Source: Rutidosis leptorrhynchoides (taxonomy: Eukaryota; Streptophyta; Magnoliopsida; Asterales; Asteraceae). Taken from it: DNA of 64,000 nt. Below the pieces are notes generated by a model. The model searched no databases. It saw only the letters and a program-made list of their open reading frames with translations, and had not been told where the DNA came from. The stretch covers positions 216,383,501 through 216,447,500 of the forward strand of contig NC_092341.1 in NCBI RefSeq assembly GCF_046630445.1. Reading direction: 5' to 3'. This document shows, piece after piece, positions 14,601-39,800 of this stretch (position 1 is the stretch's first letter; each line of letters starts with the position of its first letter). Made by a program: the position numbers and the translations under genes.

Positions 14601-15127
14601 TTATATGCATCTTGTTAATGTCGGTTACCAGGTGTTCACCATATGAATGAATTTTATCTCTATGTATGGGATGTATATTGAAATATGAAATCTTGTGGTC
14701 TATTATTATGATTTGATAATATATAGGATAAACCTATAACTCACCAACATTTTTGTTGATGTTTTAAGCATGTTTATTCTCAGGTGATTATTAAGAGCTT
14801 CCGCTGTTGCATACTAAAATAAGGACAAGATTTGGAGTCCATGCTTGTATGATATTATGTAAAAACTGCATTCAAGAAACTTATTTTTGATGTAATATGT
14901 TCTTATTGTAAACCATTATGTAATGGTCGTGTGTAAACGGTATATTTTAGATTATCATTATTTGATAATCTACGTAATGCTTTTTAAACCTTTATCGATA
15001 AAATAAAGGTTATGGTTGTTTTAAAAATGAATGCAGTCTTTGAAAAACGTCTCATATAGAGGTCAAAACCTCGCGACGAAATCAATTAATATGGAACGTT
15101 TATAATCAATATGAACGGGACATTTCA
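11681..15127 (+). repeat. 3' LTR of the gypsy element (3447 bp)
   Basis: Near-identical to 1593-5040, with the same terminal sequences. It is followed directly by TGTAG (15128-15132), matching the bases before the 5' LTR. The bases just before it (11671-11680, GGGTAGGTAC) are the candidate polypurine tract but only moderately purine-rich; a similar string occurs near 6880 upstream of gag. Confidence 0.95.
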
Positions 15128-15132
15128 TGTAG

Positions 15133-15960
15133 GGCCTTTACAAGATATATATTTTTCTTCTTCAGTCGCTAATAGTCCCAAAACCAAGACCGAGTTTATT
15201 TGTTGTTACATGAGCCAAAAACTAACGGGTACCAATTTCTTTTCAATTGGGCCTGTCTTGGGCTTCCTAATATGGATGTATGATGGTAGAGTGGTAATAG
15301 CGATTATGAATGATGATGGCAAGGATTATGTGATGATACTTGTAGATATTAATGATAAGGACGATGAAGGATCACGATGACAAAATAAGGAGTAGGTTAT
15401 GATTTTATGTAATGATCATTAGATGATGAAGAAGGTTATAAATATGATATGATTATGATTATGAAGACGGGCATACGGACGATGACATAGTGGGGATATG
15501 ATACTATGATGATGATAGTGTGTGTTGATAACATGATAGATGTACGATTTGATGATGGTTTCGATAATGAAGTACTAAATGACGACTAGATTATGTTAAT
15601 GATATGGACGATGCATGATGATGATGACGATGGAAAACGATAACGAATATTCATGATGATGAGTAAAAGGATGACGATGAGGTATTATGATTATGATTAT
15701 GATTGTAATGATAATAATAATCGAGACAACAATTAAGATGATGATGATTAAATTGTTGCTGCTACTGCGTTGGAAACTAGGGCTAGTGGCGTTCGTTATG
15801 CATTTGCTCGTTCCTCTCTAAACTGCAATTACATATATGGCTTAATAAGGTGTTGGAATAGACTCTTAACAAACAGGCTAATTGTTTTAATCGTGGGTCT
15901 GTTGGGCCTAAAGTAAACATGGGCCAGATTATAAGGCTAGAATATTCGACTTAGATATAT
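15133..15960. other. GAT/GATGAT-rich non-coding stretch
   Basis: From about 15290 to 15750 the plus strand is a degenerate run of GAT, GATGAT and GATTAT triplets with no exact period. The short ORF at 15111-15380 straddles the end of the 3' LTR, so it is not a gene. This is the right-hand half of the DNA into which the gypsy element inserted. Confidence 0.6.
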
Positions 15961-15984
15961 TTAGGGTACTAAGAATTTTAGATA

Positions 15985-16098
15985 GAAACCGATGGATCAA
16001 TGGTTAAGGTGTGGTTGTGGGTGAGCGGGAGGTCTCGAGTTCGAGACTGGGCAATGGAGTTTTATTTTTAGGAGCTTGTTTACTTCAAAGGTTGTATT
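15985..16098 (+). mobile_element. tRNA-derived SINE-like head followed by ATT tail
   Basis: The segment TGGTTAAGGTGTGG near 15999 resembles an RNA polymerase III A box. GGTCTCGAGTTCGAGAC near 16030 resembles a B box. They are spaced as in tRNA-derived SINEs, and a long simple-sequence tail follows. No clear target-site duplication was found and the left boundary is approximate. It is not a tRNA gene because no acceptor or anticodon stem can be drawn. Confidence 0.5.
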
Positions 16099-16103
16099 CT
16101 AAA

Positions 16104-16104
<1 letters not shown>

Positions 16105-16202
<98 letters not shown>
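16105..16202. repeat. ATT microsatellite
   Basis: About 30 uninterrupted ATT units. A degraded ATT/ATC-rich zone continues to about 16560. The apparent poly-Ile ORF across it is an artefact of the repeat. Confidence 0.97.
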
Positions 16203-16739
16203 AAAATAAATACATTTTATTATTATTATCACTAATATCATTATTACTATTATTAACATTATTAAGTATTTTTTTTAATATTAAGAATCTTTATCAAAAA
16301 TTAGTGTTTTTATTGTAAAAATAATACAACCTTTTTATTTTATTATTATTACTATCAATATTAAAATTTTTATATATTTTATTATTATTATTATCATTTT
16401 TATTATCAATATTGACATTATTATTAGTATTATCATTATTACTATTATCATTATAAGTATTATTATTTTTAGAATCATAATTATTATTATTATCATTATT
16501 AAGTATAATTACTAATATTATTATTATAAAATAATACAACCTTTTATTTATCATTAATAATATTATTTTATTAAATGATTTTTTTAGTTACATAACACTA
16601 TAGTTAAAACATATAACATATCTATATTAACGTTTTATAATAAATACTAATTATTTAGTTAAAGTACATAAAATAGAAATATTTAAATTACTTATTGATA
16701 AAATATATAATTTAACAATTATATTACTATTAATATGTA

Positions 16740-17616
16740 AATTTAGTTGTTTCGATTACAAGTATATTATATAAATGATATAGGTTCGTGAATCCAAGGC
16801 CAACCCTACATTTGTTCAATGTCGTCATATGTATTTTTACTACAAAATACAGTATGGTGAGTTCATTTGCTCTCTTTTACTCTTTATATTTTTGGGACTG
16901 AGAATACATGCGCTGTTTTTACAACTGCTTTATTAAATGCTTTTGAAATATATTTTGGACTGCGAATACATGAAATGCTTTTATAAATGTTTGACGAGAT
17001 AGACACAAGCAAAACATTCATCGAATGAATTATTATGCAGACAGAAGTTCTGCGGATTATTATTGAATTATGTGGAGATGATAATTGCCACCATTGAATT
17101 ATGTGGACATAATAATTGCCACCATTGAATTATGTGGATATGATAATTGCCACCATTGAATTATGTGGACATGATAATTGCCACCAGTTGATGTGAATGT
17201 TATATATCGAGAGAATGATTTTATACACATGTTATGTGTATTTATTTTTGTGCACAAGATATGTGTACGGTTACTATGATTTATGAAAATAGTTTCGTAC
17301 ACGAAAAAGATGTACTGTATTTAAAAGATATAGCATGTACATTACAGGTGGGTATAGGATTCGGGCCCATTTGTACCATGCAGCATTTAAATTTTGTGGT
17401 CTATCAAAATGATGAATTTTATTGTTTTAAGATAAACCTATGAACTCACCAACCTTTTGGTTGACACTTGAAAGCATGTTTATTCTTAGGTATGAAAGAA
17501 ATCTTCCGCTGTGCATTTGCTCATCTTAAATGAAGTCGTTCATGGCATATAGACCTCAGTTCATCGTGATGATACCAGATGTTATTGTATTCGTTCAGGA
17601 GGATTTGGACGGGGTA
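16740..17616 (+). mobile_element. Old diverged LTR fragment related to the 1593 gypsy LTR
   Basis: Several landmarks recur in the order seen in the young LTR at about 4130-4750: AGGTTCGTGAATC, TTGGGACTGAGAATACATG, AAATGTTTGACGAGATAGAC, ATAAACCTATGAACTCACC, GCATGTTTATTCT and CTTCCGCTG. Identity is much lower than between the two young LTRs, so this is an older related insertion. It ends about where another LTR begins (17617). It contains a four-copy 31-bp tandem repeat at 17063-17186. Confidence 0.65.
17063..17186 (+). repeat. 31-bp tandem repeat, four copies
   Basis: Copies start at 17063, 17094, 17125 and 17156. Each begins TTGAATTATGTGG and ends AATTGCCACCA, differing by one or two bases. 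They abut directly with no spacers. Confidence 0.9.
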
Positions 17617-19427
<1,811 letters not shown>

Positions 19428-20340
19428 TTATAGATTATCATACCAAGTAAAATGTAATAAACGATGGTACAACATGTTATTTCAGAAAAAGTAAAAATGT
19501 CGTAAATAATCATATTTGCAATGTAATAAATTTGAGTCCTAATATATATATTTATTGAATTTGGGAGTTATTCTTTTTTTTCCCGTATTAAGTTTAAAAA
19601 TAATTACTAGTATAACAATTTAGGTTCGGATAATCATTTTGATTTGAACAATTTATACAACTAAAAGAATAAACGTAGTATAGGACTTTTCGCTTAGCGT
19701 TATGAGAGCTCATTACCTGAGAGGCTCGAGTCTCTATCGAGATATAATGCCAATTCATTAATTTAAAGATCATAGGTGTATGAGTATAGGCAATATAGAC
19801 AATCGCTTAGGGCCCAAAATTTAGAAGGGCTCAAAATTTTGAATATGTAAATATTTTTCTCAATATATTTAATTAAATCAAGTAAAAAATTGTCAATTAA
19901 AGTTAAATACTTTATTTTTAATAGTTAAATACAATGTAAGTAAATAAATAGATAAACTGGAGTATTATTTTTTATGCGTAATAAAAAATTTAACGTATAT
20001 ATAGACCCATTTTTATTTTCATCTAGCGCCTTTAAATTGTTGAGACGACCCTGTTAAAGATGTTACCTCGGCCACCTATTTAAGTAGCAAAAATATAAAT
20101 ATTAGTAAAAATTACATTACAAGATCCCTACAAAGCACCAGCATTTATAGTAAACTATAAAGAGATATTATACAACATAATTATCAAGCTCTTTGTTTAT
20201 ACATTACATTACATTTTACATTTAGTATTATATTTATTTATTTAGTTATATTTATATTTATATTTTATTTTATTATATTATATACATAAATAAAATAAAA
20301 TAAAAAGTAAATAAAAGTTGAAAAAATTATTAATCCAATT
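19428..20340. other. AT-rich intergenic DNA with a GGGCCCAAAA-type dispersed repeat
   Basis: About 19790-20060 resembles a segment at 50757-51050: both have a GGGCCCAAAAT block, an AT-rich middle and an end near ACGACCCTG/ACGGTCCTC. This suggests a shared non-autonomous transposon. About 20220-20310 is a TTTATTTTA-rich tract just upstream of the PI4K transcript and could include its TATA region. Nothing else is recognisable. Confidence 0.4.
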
Positions 20341-20711
20341 CAAATGTTACCATTTATCATCACACTTCATACAACCTGAATAATAGTGAGAGAAACAACA
20401 GGTGACACAATCAGGAGGCAATCACATCAGGACTCTGTTTCTGCTCAAATCACTTCTTTGTATCAGCTCATTTCGGTAATCTGCACCTTAATCAACTCCA
20501 TTTCTTCAATCAGATCTCATTTTGATTATAATTTCATCATTTTTACTCCATTTTTCCTTTCCAAATCTCTGATCTCGAACTACATCGACCAAATTATCCA
20601 TCAGTTACCGTTTTAATCGGAAATATATTTAACTAAGACTCAAATTGATTCAAGTCATTAAGTTTCTAGGGTTTAGAATCGGATACTGTATCCACAACTA
20701 GGTTTAGGTTT

Positions 20712-20735
20712 ATGAGTGTGATAGATGATAGATAG
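20712..20735 (+). promoter_or_regulatory. Seven-codon upstream ORF in the PI4K leader
   Basis: ATG AGT GTG ATA GAT GAT AGA TAG ends nine bases before the main start codon at 20745. A uORF this close to the start could modulate re-initiation. Whether it is translated is unknown. Confidence 0.4.
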
Positions 20736-20744
20736 AATTTGATA

Positions 20745-33247
<12,503 letters not shown>

Positions 33248-33933
33248 GATTACACAATTCAATTCATTATTCTTCACATACACAGCCCAGAAGACGAGTC
33301 AAAACAACAGGAATACAAAGGTTAATCTTGTGATGTAGATCAGCAACCGGTAGAATGCATATTATCATTCTACCTGGTCCACGTGATCCTGACTCTTGGG
33401 GCTATAATACATACGGATATACAAAATAGTGTATAGGGCGATTTCATGGCATTTGATTGTATTCTGACTATGATAATGTCGTCTTATTTGGATCTTTGCT
33501 GCAAGTGTGAAGCCTCTTGTACCGGTCAGAACTGTACATCTCTCTGTTTCTACTTATAGTTTGTAGATGGAAGTTTGGGCAAATTCAGCAAAGGATTGTT
33601 ATTGGTATTTATAGGTTGCTTATGTATTAACATAAACACGGTGCTTCAAATTTGATTCAGCAGAAGATCAACATTAGCATATCATATTGTGTATAATTCT
33701 TGTTTCATTGGGTTGATATAGAGTAAGGTTTTTCTAGTGTGCACTCTTTTGTTTGATCACGATATTTGTAATGTTATAGCCACAGTAAAATCCTCTAACA
33801 TGTATTTCGCATAGATAGTTTTCGTGTTCATTTCGAGTCATGAACGACTATAGGAAAGGCTTTTATATTTTCCATTTCATCTTCTTTATAATCTTCAAGT
33901 CAATTTTGTATTGGGTAAATTGTAATGGTCTTA
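33248..33933 (+). other. 3' flank of PI4K
   Basis: This stretch follows the stop codon and must hold the 3' UTR. No single polyadenylation site stands out, though AT-rich candidates occur near 33690-33780. No other gene is seen. Confidence 0.4.
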
Positions 33934-34236
33934 CTTCCTTCTCCCCTAATTACTTGTCCGGTATTCCATTACGAGATGTTTAAGATTAATTGTTCACTTC
34001 TATAAATAAATAAATAAAGTTTCTTTTTACTCTTACTTTATGCACGTAAGACAAAACGATATGTTAAAAGTAAGGGGTAAAACTATAAAGTACAAAAAAG
34101 TACAATGATATTTTTAGAGTGATGATATTTTCAATAATGTTTTTTGATAAATTCACTCACTTTATGCATTATCATATTGTATTGTACAATCTGTCAATGC
34201 ATAAAGTGAGTGGATTAATCAAAACATTGTTGGATA

Positions 34237-35705
34237 TAGAGATGGGAAAAAAACCGGATCCAGATCCGATCCGGTGACCCGATCCGGAACCGGACAGAAC
34301 CAGAACCGGACACAGCGAAATCCGGATCCGGTTCCAACCGGATCCAGATTTTCAAGAGAACCGGATTTTTTCCGGATATATATCGGATTTTATCCGATCC
34401 GGTTTGGATCCGGATCCGATCCGGTTTTTCAAAAAATTAGCGCTTTTTTTTTTTTTTTTTTTTTTTTTGCAGTTTCAGCCTTTTTTTTGCAGTTTTTTGA
34501 GTTTTTTTTTTTTTTTTTTTTACCATTTTAACCCCACAAAGTCCATTATAAATACATGGTTTAGCTTTGGTTGAAAATGCACCAACAAACATTCTCATAT
34601 TTCTTTCTAAATCACTAAATATTCTCTAATCTCTACTTACTTATCCCATAATGGATAATTCACAAGCTTCCGCTTCCGGTTCCGCTTCCGTTTAACAACC
34701 TTGACATTTTAAAATGGTGGGAAACAAAACAAGACACATATCCAATATTAAGCATTATGGCTCGTGACTTATTTACCGTTCAAGCTTCAACCGTAGCTTC
34801 CGAATCGGCCTTTTCTTTGAGTGGTCGAATTATATCGGAAAGAAGGTCAAGACTTACCCCCCCAGCCGTGAAACTATGTGTATGTTTGATAGATTATTTG
34901 GATGGGGTAGATAGGATACAAGATCAAACTTCATTAGAAGGTCCGTTATATAACGACATTGAAGAATGTATAGAGTATGAAGAAAATTTAGCGGGATTAT
35001 CACCTACAACAACCGAAGAGAATTCCGACAATGAACTAAACGAAGTGGATGAAGGTGACTATGAAGCGTTTGATATGGACCAAACCGAAATGAATGTATC
35101 GGGTTACCAACAAGCTTACCTTTCTCTAGTTGATGACCCCGCTTTTGAAGACTACGATCGAAGGCACCGTCCTCAACGCGCTCAACAAGATAACACATTT
35201 GGGTCATTTGACGACTAAAGTATAACGGGTGATGGCAATGCCGAAGCTCGATATACTTTAGTCTTAATACATTATTGGGTGATGGCCATGCCGAAGCTCG
35301 AAATGTATTAATTATAATTGTATTGTTCGAATAAAAGTGTTGTTATTTTTATTATTGTATCGTTCGAATAAAAGTGTTATTTTTATAATTGTATTGTTCG
35401 AATATTGTTATTTATATTATCTATTGTGTTGAGCATTATAACTTTTCTTTATACCGATTATATTATTGTTGTCAAACGTTAAAAAAAAAAAATAGAACCG
35501 GTAAAAATTTAATTCGCAAAATCGAATCCTAGTCCAAGAAAAATCCGAAAAAATCCGATCGAGATCCGAAAAAGAACCGGTTCCGGAAAAAAAATCCGAA
35601 AAAAATCCGACGCCGAGAACCGGAACCGGTTCCGGAAAATCCGGACAAAAAAATCCGGTTTTTTTTTTTCCGAATCCGGTTTTTTATCCGGTTTGTGCAT
35701 CTATA
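34237..35705 (+). mobile_element. Internally deleted hAT transposon
   Basis: It is flanked by the 8-bp duplication GTTGGATA (34229-34236 and 35706-35713), the size made by hAT transposases. The ends TAGAGATGGGA and (reverse strand) TATAGATGCAC are short imperfect inverted repeats. Both subterminal zones (34252-34435 and 35535-35695) are packed with ATCCGG/CCGGAT/CCGGTT motifs, likely transposase-binding sites. The interior keeps only the first 14 codons and the C-terminal part of the transposase. Confidence 0.88.
34691..35218 (+). pseudogene. hAT transposase C-terminal dimerisation domain remnant
   Basis: The reading frame from about 34700 encodes LDILKWWETKQDTYPILSIM, then ARDLFTVQASTVASESAFS and SGRIISERRSRLTP. 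This is the hAT C-terminal dimerisation motif, followed by an acidic tail of about 100 residues. An ATG in frame lies at 34757. A separate ATG at 34651 opens a 14-codon Ser/Ala-rich N-terminus and stops at 34693 in a different frame, so the central catalytic region is deleted. The protein could at most dimerise. An expressed fragment could interfere with an active transposase; that is speculation. Confidence 0.85.
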
Positions 35706-35778
35706 GTTGGATATATCACCATTCATATTTTTACATCGTGTGTTTTTTGTCTGGACAATTAAGATGAGACGGATGGAG

Positions 35779-36808
35779 TATTATTTAATAGTTTCAAGTG
35801 GGTAGCTTTATCTTCTCTTTTTCCCTTATTTTGTCTTCAAATTGACGGATCAAACCTTAGTCCAAAATCGAGAACTGGTAGATGCTTACTCTATCCGATC
35901 GTCTAGTAGACATTTGTATCTCTGAAGTTATTGTGACGTTCAAATGTTGATCTGTTGTGACAAATTAATTATTGTTCAAGTTGTATTGTAGAGAGAGAAA
36001 AAAAACTTGCAGTTGTCTGCATTTTCGAAATAGCTATTGTGAGGTCCACAAGTTGATCTTGTGTGACAAATTAATTGATGTTCAAGATAGCATTTTATAC
36101 TTGCATCTGAAACTTTCTTAATCATTTGGTCCTAGAATACAAAATTATCTTAGTTAAACTGTGTACTGACAGGAGTTTCCCAAAGAGAGACAGTCATGGT
36201 ATAATTGACACCATTTGAGCAAGCAATCAAAATCAATTGAACAAGAATCAATGTGAATCATCAATTGTCGGTTTCACTTTGTACAACATTGAAGCTGACA
36301 TCCACCAAAGAAAACAAAAACTGAATCCCAGTTAAAGAAGCGGCGCATTCAAGATCCAACCATCAGTCGATGCAATCCAAATGAGAGTCATGTGAATTTT
36401 GGATCAATTGTTAGTTGATGAATCTTAGATCATTTTGATCATTCCTCACGTCTTTGTAGATCTTATTCTTGGAACACAATTCATACAGTTGTTCAACCGA
36501 ATAAATCTAGTGATTCCTTGATCAATTGTGATTTTTCTTCATTTCTTATTTGATTTCAGGAAAGATCATAACAAAACTATAATTATGTTTACCCTTCTAT
36601 CCAATTGTTCATTACATCTGTTCATCTGATGCATGCCAATAGGCTGCAGAAATAGTCATTGTAATTCTATACAATGAGATCCTCTTAAATATATTATATG
36701 CTATAATTAAATGGACGATTAAATCTTCCTCTCGTACTTTACGCATTATATTAACAGGAATTATTACCAGGTGCTGAGAGAAACTTGCATCAGCTTCGTG
36801 TATTTAGA
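35779..36808. other. Intergenic region between the two gene 3' ends
   Basis: It contains the SOQ1 3' UTR side and unassigned DNA. A short direct repeat occurs: GTTGATCTGTTGTGACAAAT near 35948 and GTTGATCTTGTGTGACAAAT near 36052, each after a TATTGTGA(C/G)GT-like string. No coding sequence recognised. Confidence 0.4.
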
Positions 36809-39800
36809 TTATTGAGAAACTGGTAGTTGTAAACTACCTTCGGATGATTTAGGCTTCACGACAAAAGAAAGATTGATCTCTTGTGGAGTATTCTCAGGTG
36901 AAACCGCTTTAAAAGGTACTTCAAAAACAAGAGACTGATACAAACAAACTTCGTCTTCTTTACAGTAATACACCTGCAAATATGTATGTATGTTACTGAT
37001 GCAAGTGTTGCTTGTATCGTAACTCAACTTTCTACGAGCATATGTTTATAATTAATGTGTATCTTTGTTGAAGACCCGGAATATCCGGACTAACAGTTGA
37101 GCACTTATTTGAAACACTAATTATCTTATACAAATCCTATCAAGAAAAAATAAAATAACTAAAAATGCATGAATTTATTATATATAGCTTATATAAGTAT
37201 ATAGGAAGAAAAAGAGATTATATGTAAAGATATACATTTTAAAAATATAGCATAATTCTTGAGGTATAGTACAGTATATGAAACTAAAATGCAGATAAAA
37301 TGAATATGAGTATATTAAGGATATAGAATAAATATTTATAATAAGTAAATAAACATATAAAATCACTACGAATACCCCAAAAAATCTCCAATAGGAGCCC
37401 CTAATACTTACACTCTCCTCATACTAAATGACATAGAATACAGGCTTATTTCATTCTGCCAGTGGAAGATAAAATGATCAATTTTTAAGTAGAACACGAA
37501 AACTCTCACAGAACGATGTATTTAGACAAATAACGTAGTGTCAAACATAATAGAGAATAGCTATCAAACGAAAGAAGTATTACATTACACCGGACAACAA
37601 TAAAATCACACCACTATAATTTATTAATTAAACATAAAACATAAAAAACTTTTGCAACGAATATTATTGGTTGGGGATGACATACCTTACAACTAACTCG
37701 ACCCAATGTGGGTGAAGGAGAAGATCTTTTGAAATGCAAGACGGCAGTTCCATCAGGACCGAGACTCCCATCCAAGGGATCAACGTCTGCTGCATTTTCT
37801 GGTTCCATTTCAACACTAAATTTGGAGCGCGCTTCCTGCATATTAAAAATAAAACGATTTCATAAATTAAACTAATCGTTGGCTACAAGGTTATAGGACT
37901 TTCTGTATAGTTGTATGTAGGATAATGAAACACAACATGTTAGCATGTTGTACTAATGAAGGGGTCATTCAAATTATGCTAAATGTGTAACAGGTCAAAT
38001 GGGTCCAATAGATCAAAAGTCAAGACATATTTTTAATGCTTACAACCTACTAAATCTCGCTTCATTAAAAAACTAAATAATTAGTATTTTTTATATTTTT
38101 TTGTAATATAAAAAATACATTAATAATTGGGAAAAGTATATGAAAATGCATTGAACTTTCACCAAATTCCTATTGTATGCATTCAACTTTTAGATCTCCT
38201 ATTGTATGCATTCAACTTTTATATTTCTGCTATTGTATGTATTTAACCTATTGTAACAGGTAACTTGTAGGTCACCACACTTTCAAAATTACATCTTTGG
38301 TCCCTCAAACTCTCAAATAAAAAAACATCTAAATCGGAATGGATCTTAAACAAAAACATCCTTTGTTTCATATGTTTAAAGCAAAATCAAAGCAAAATGA
38401 AACCTCAAATCGATTAAAACTCAAAAAGCTCAAAAAATCACGCACCAATAACATTTACCAAGTCGGTCAAATGAAACCCACACTTTAAAACCCACATATT
38501 GGTCAAATGATGTTTGAAACCATCAGATTGGTTTACACGTTTAATGTTCAAATGATGTTTGAAACCTACATAAAATGTAAAGCCGCTACCATGTGCAAAC
38601 GCTTTTATCTGCGGCATCGACGGCGGCGGCGGAGGAATTCAACTATTTTCCGTTGCTGAAGATCTCGTTTTACATACCCACTTCAAAATATATCCAATAG
38701 TAATCATTTGTAACAAAATCATCTAAATCATCCAGTGGTTACTAATCGTTGTTTTAACGAAATCATCAAAATCGTTTGTTGTAAGACTTAATAATCTAAA
38801 CCGAGTAAGTATTCCGATTAACTATTCTATTTCTTTGTTTGTTTCAAGATCTGTAACCCTTTGTTTGATTTCGTATTCCTTTTTTTAATCTTTTTCTGGT
38901 GGTAGTTAGATCTGATCTTGTTGTAATTTTTGATTTCGATGTTTGTTTGAATCTAATCCTGTTGCAATTTTTGATTTCGATGTTCGTTTAGATCTGATCT
39001 TTTTGTAATTTGATGTTCTAATTTGTTATCCATGTTTGTTCAACCTGCTTTCGGTGATACTCAATTTTTTCATTTAGATATTTCTATAGCTACATGTAAT
39101 TTGGTGTTTTTGGTGTTGTAGACTTGAAAAATTAGGTTAATTTCGTATTTAAGAATTGATCAGACTTGTTGTAATTTGATGATTTAGTTAATTTTGTACA
39201 ATAGCTATACATGTAATTTGGTGTTTTTGGATAACGATGTGATTTTGTCTAGAAAAAACAATTGATGTAATATTTGACAAACATGAGGGACCAAAGATGT
39301 AATTTTGAAAGTGTGGTGACCTACAAGTTACCTGTTACAATAGGTTAAATACATACAATAGCAAAAATATAAAGGTTGAATGTATACAATAGGAGATCTA
39401 AAAGTTGGATGCATACAATAGAAATTTGGTGAAAGTTCAATGCATTTTCATATACTTTTCCCTAAATAATTCTAAAGAGACTGAATAAAAAAAGTTATAG
39501 GTCATTCAAACTTTAACCGCATCAAACAACTACCCCCATAACCCATTTTCCCCCTGGACGACCCCGGCCCGCCCATTTGGCCACCTCTAGTTAAGTGCAT
39601 GGAGAGAGAGGGAGGGAGAGAGAGAGAGAGAGAGAACCTTTGAGAAATGATAACCTTCGGGTACTGAAATGGCAAGATTTAAGCTACCTTCAGTGGATGA
39701 AACTCCATCGACCACAATCGTTTCTGTGTCGGCCGAAGTTCGTTTTCTAAGGCGCCTAGGAGATCGAGATTTAGGGGCGGGAGGCTGAACACCTTTCAGT

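Larger units (their letters stand above)
1593..15127 (+). mobile_element. Complete Ty3/gypsy LTR retrotransposon (Tekay/Del-like chromovirus) with two extra ORFs
   Basis: Two direct LTRs (1593-5040 and 11681-15127) start with TGTAGTGACCCG and end with GGGACATTTCA. They are flanked by the 5-bp duplication TGTAG (1588-1592 and 15128-15132). The order is LTR, primer site, acidic ORF, F-box ORF, gag, protease, reverse transcriptase, RNase H, integrase, chromodomain, LTR. Integrase after RNase H and a C-terminal chromodomain place it in the chromovirus branch of Ty3/gypsy. The 3.4-kb LTRs and initiator-Met-type primer site fit the Tekay/Del lineage. The LTRs look about 1-3% different by eye, so insertion is fairly recent. 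The copy is not autonomous because gag-pol is interrupted. Confidence 0.95.
33934..35778. mobile_element. Stowaway-like MITE interrupted by a hAT element
   Basis: The left end CTTCCTTCTCCCCTAATTAC and right end GACGGATGGAG are imperfect Stowaway-type inverted repeats flanked by TA (33932-33933, 35779-35780). Inner arms also pair across the hAT insertion: TACAATGATATTTTTAGAG on the left against CATTCATATTTTTACATCG on the right. Without the hAT and its duplication the MITE is about 368 bp. Confidence 0.65.

Noticed and set aside
16011-16235. Poly-Ile ORF
   Set aside because: Translation of the ATT microsatellite.
17063-17186. Regular repeats considered as a CRISPR array
   Set aside because: Direct tandem units without spacers in a plant genome.
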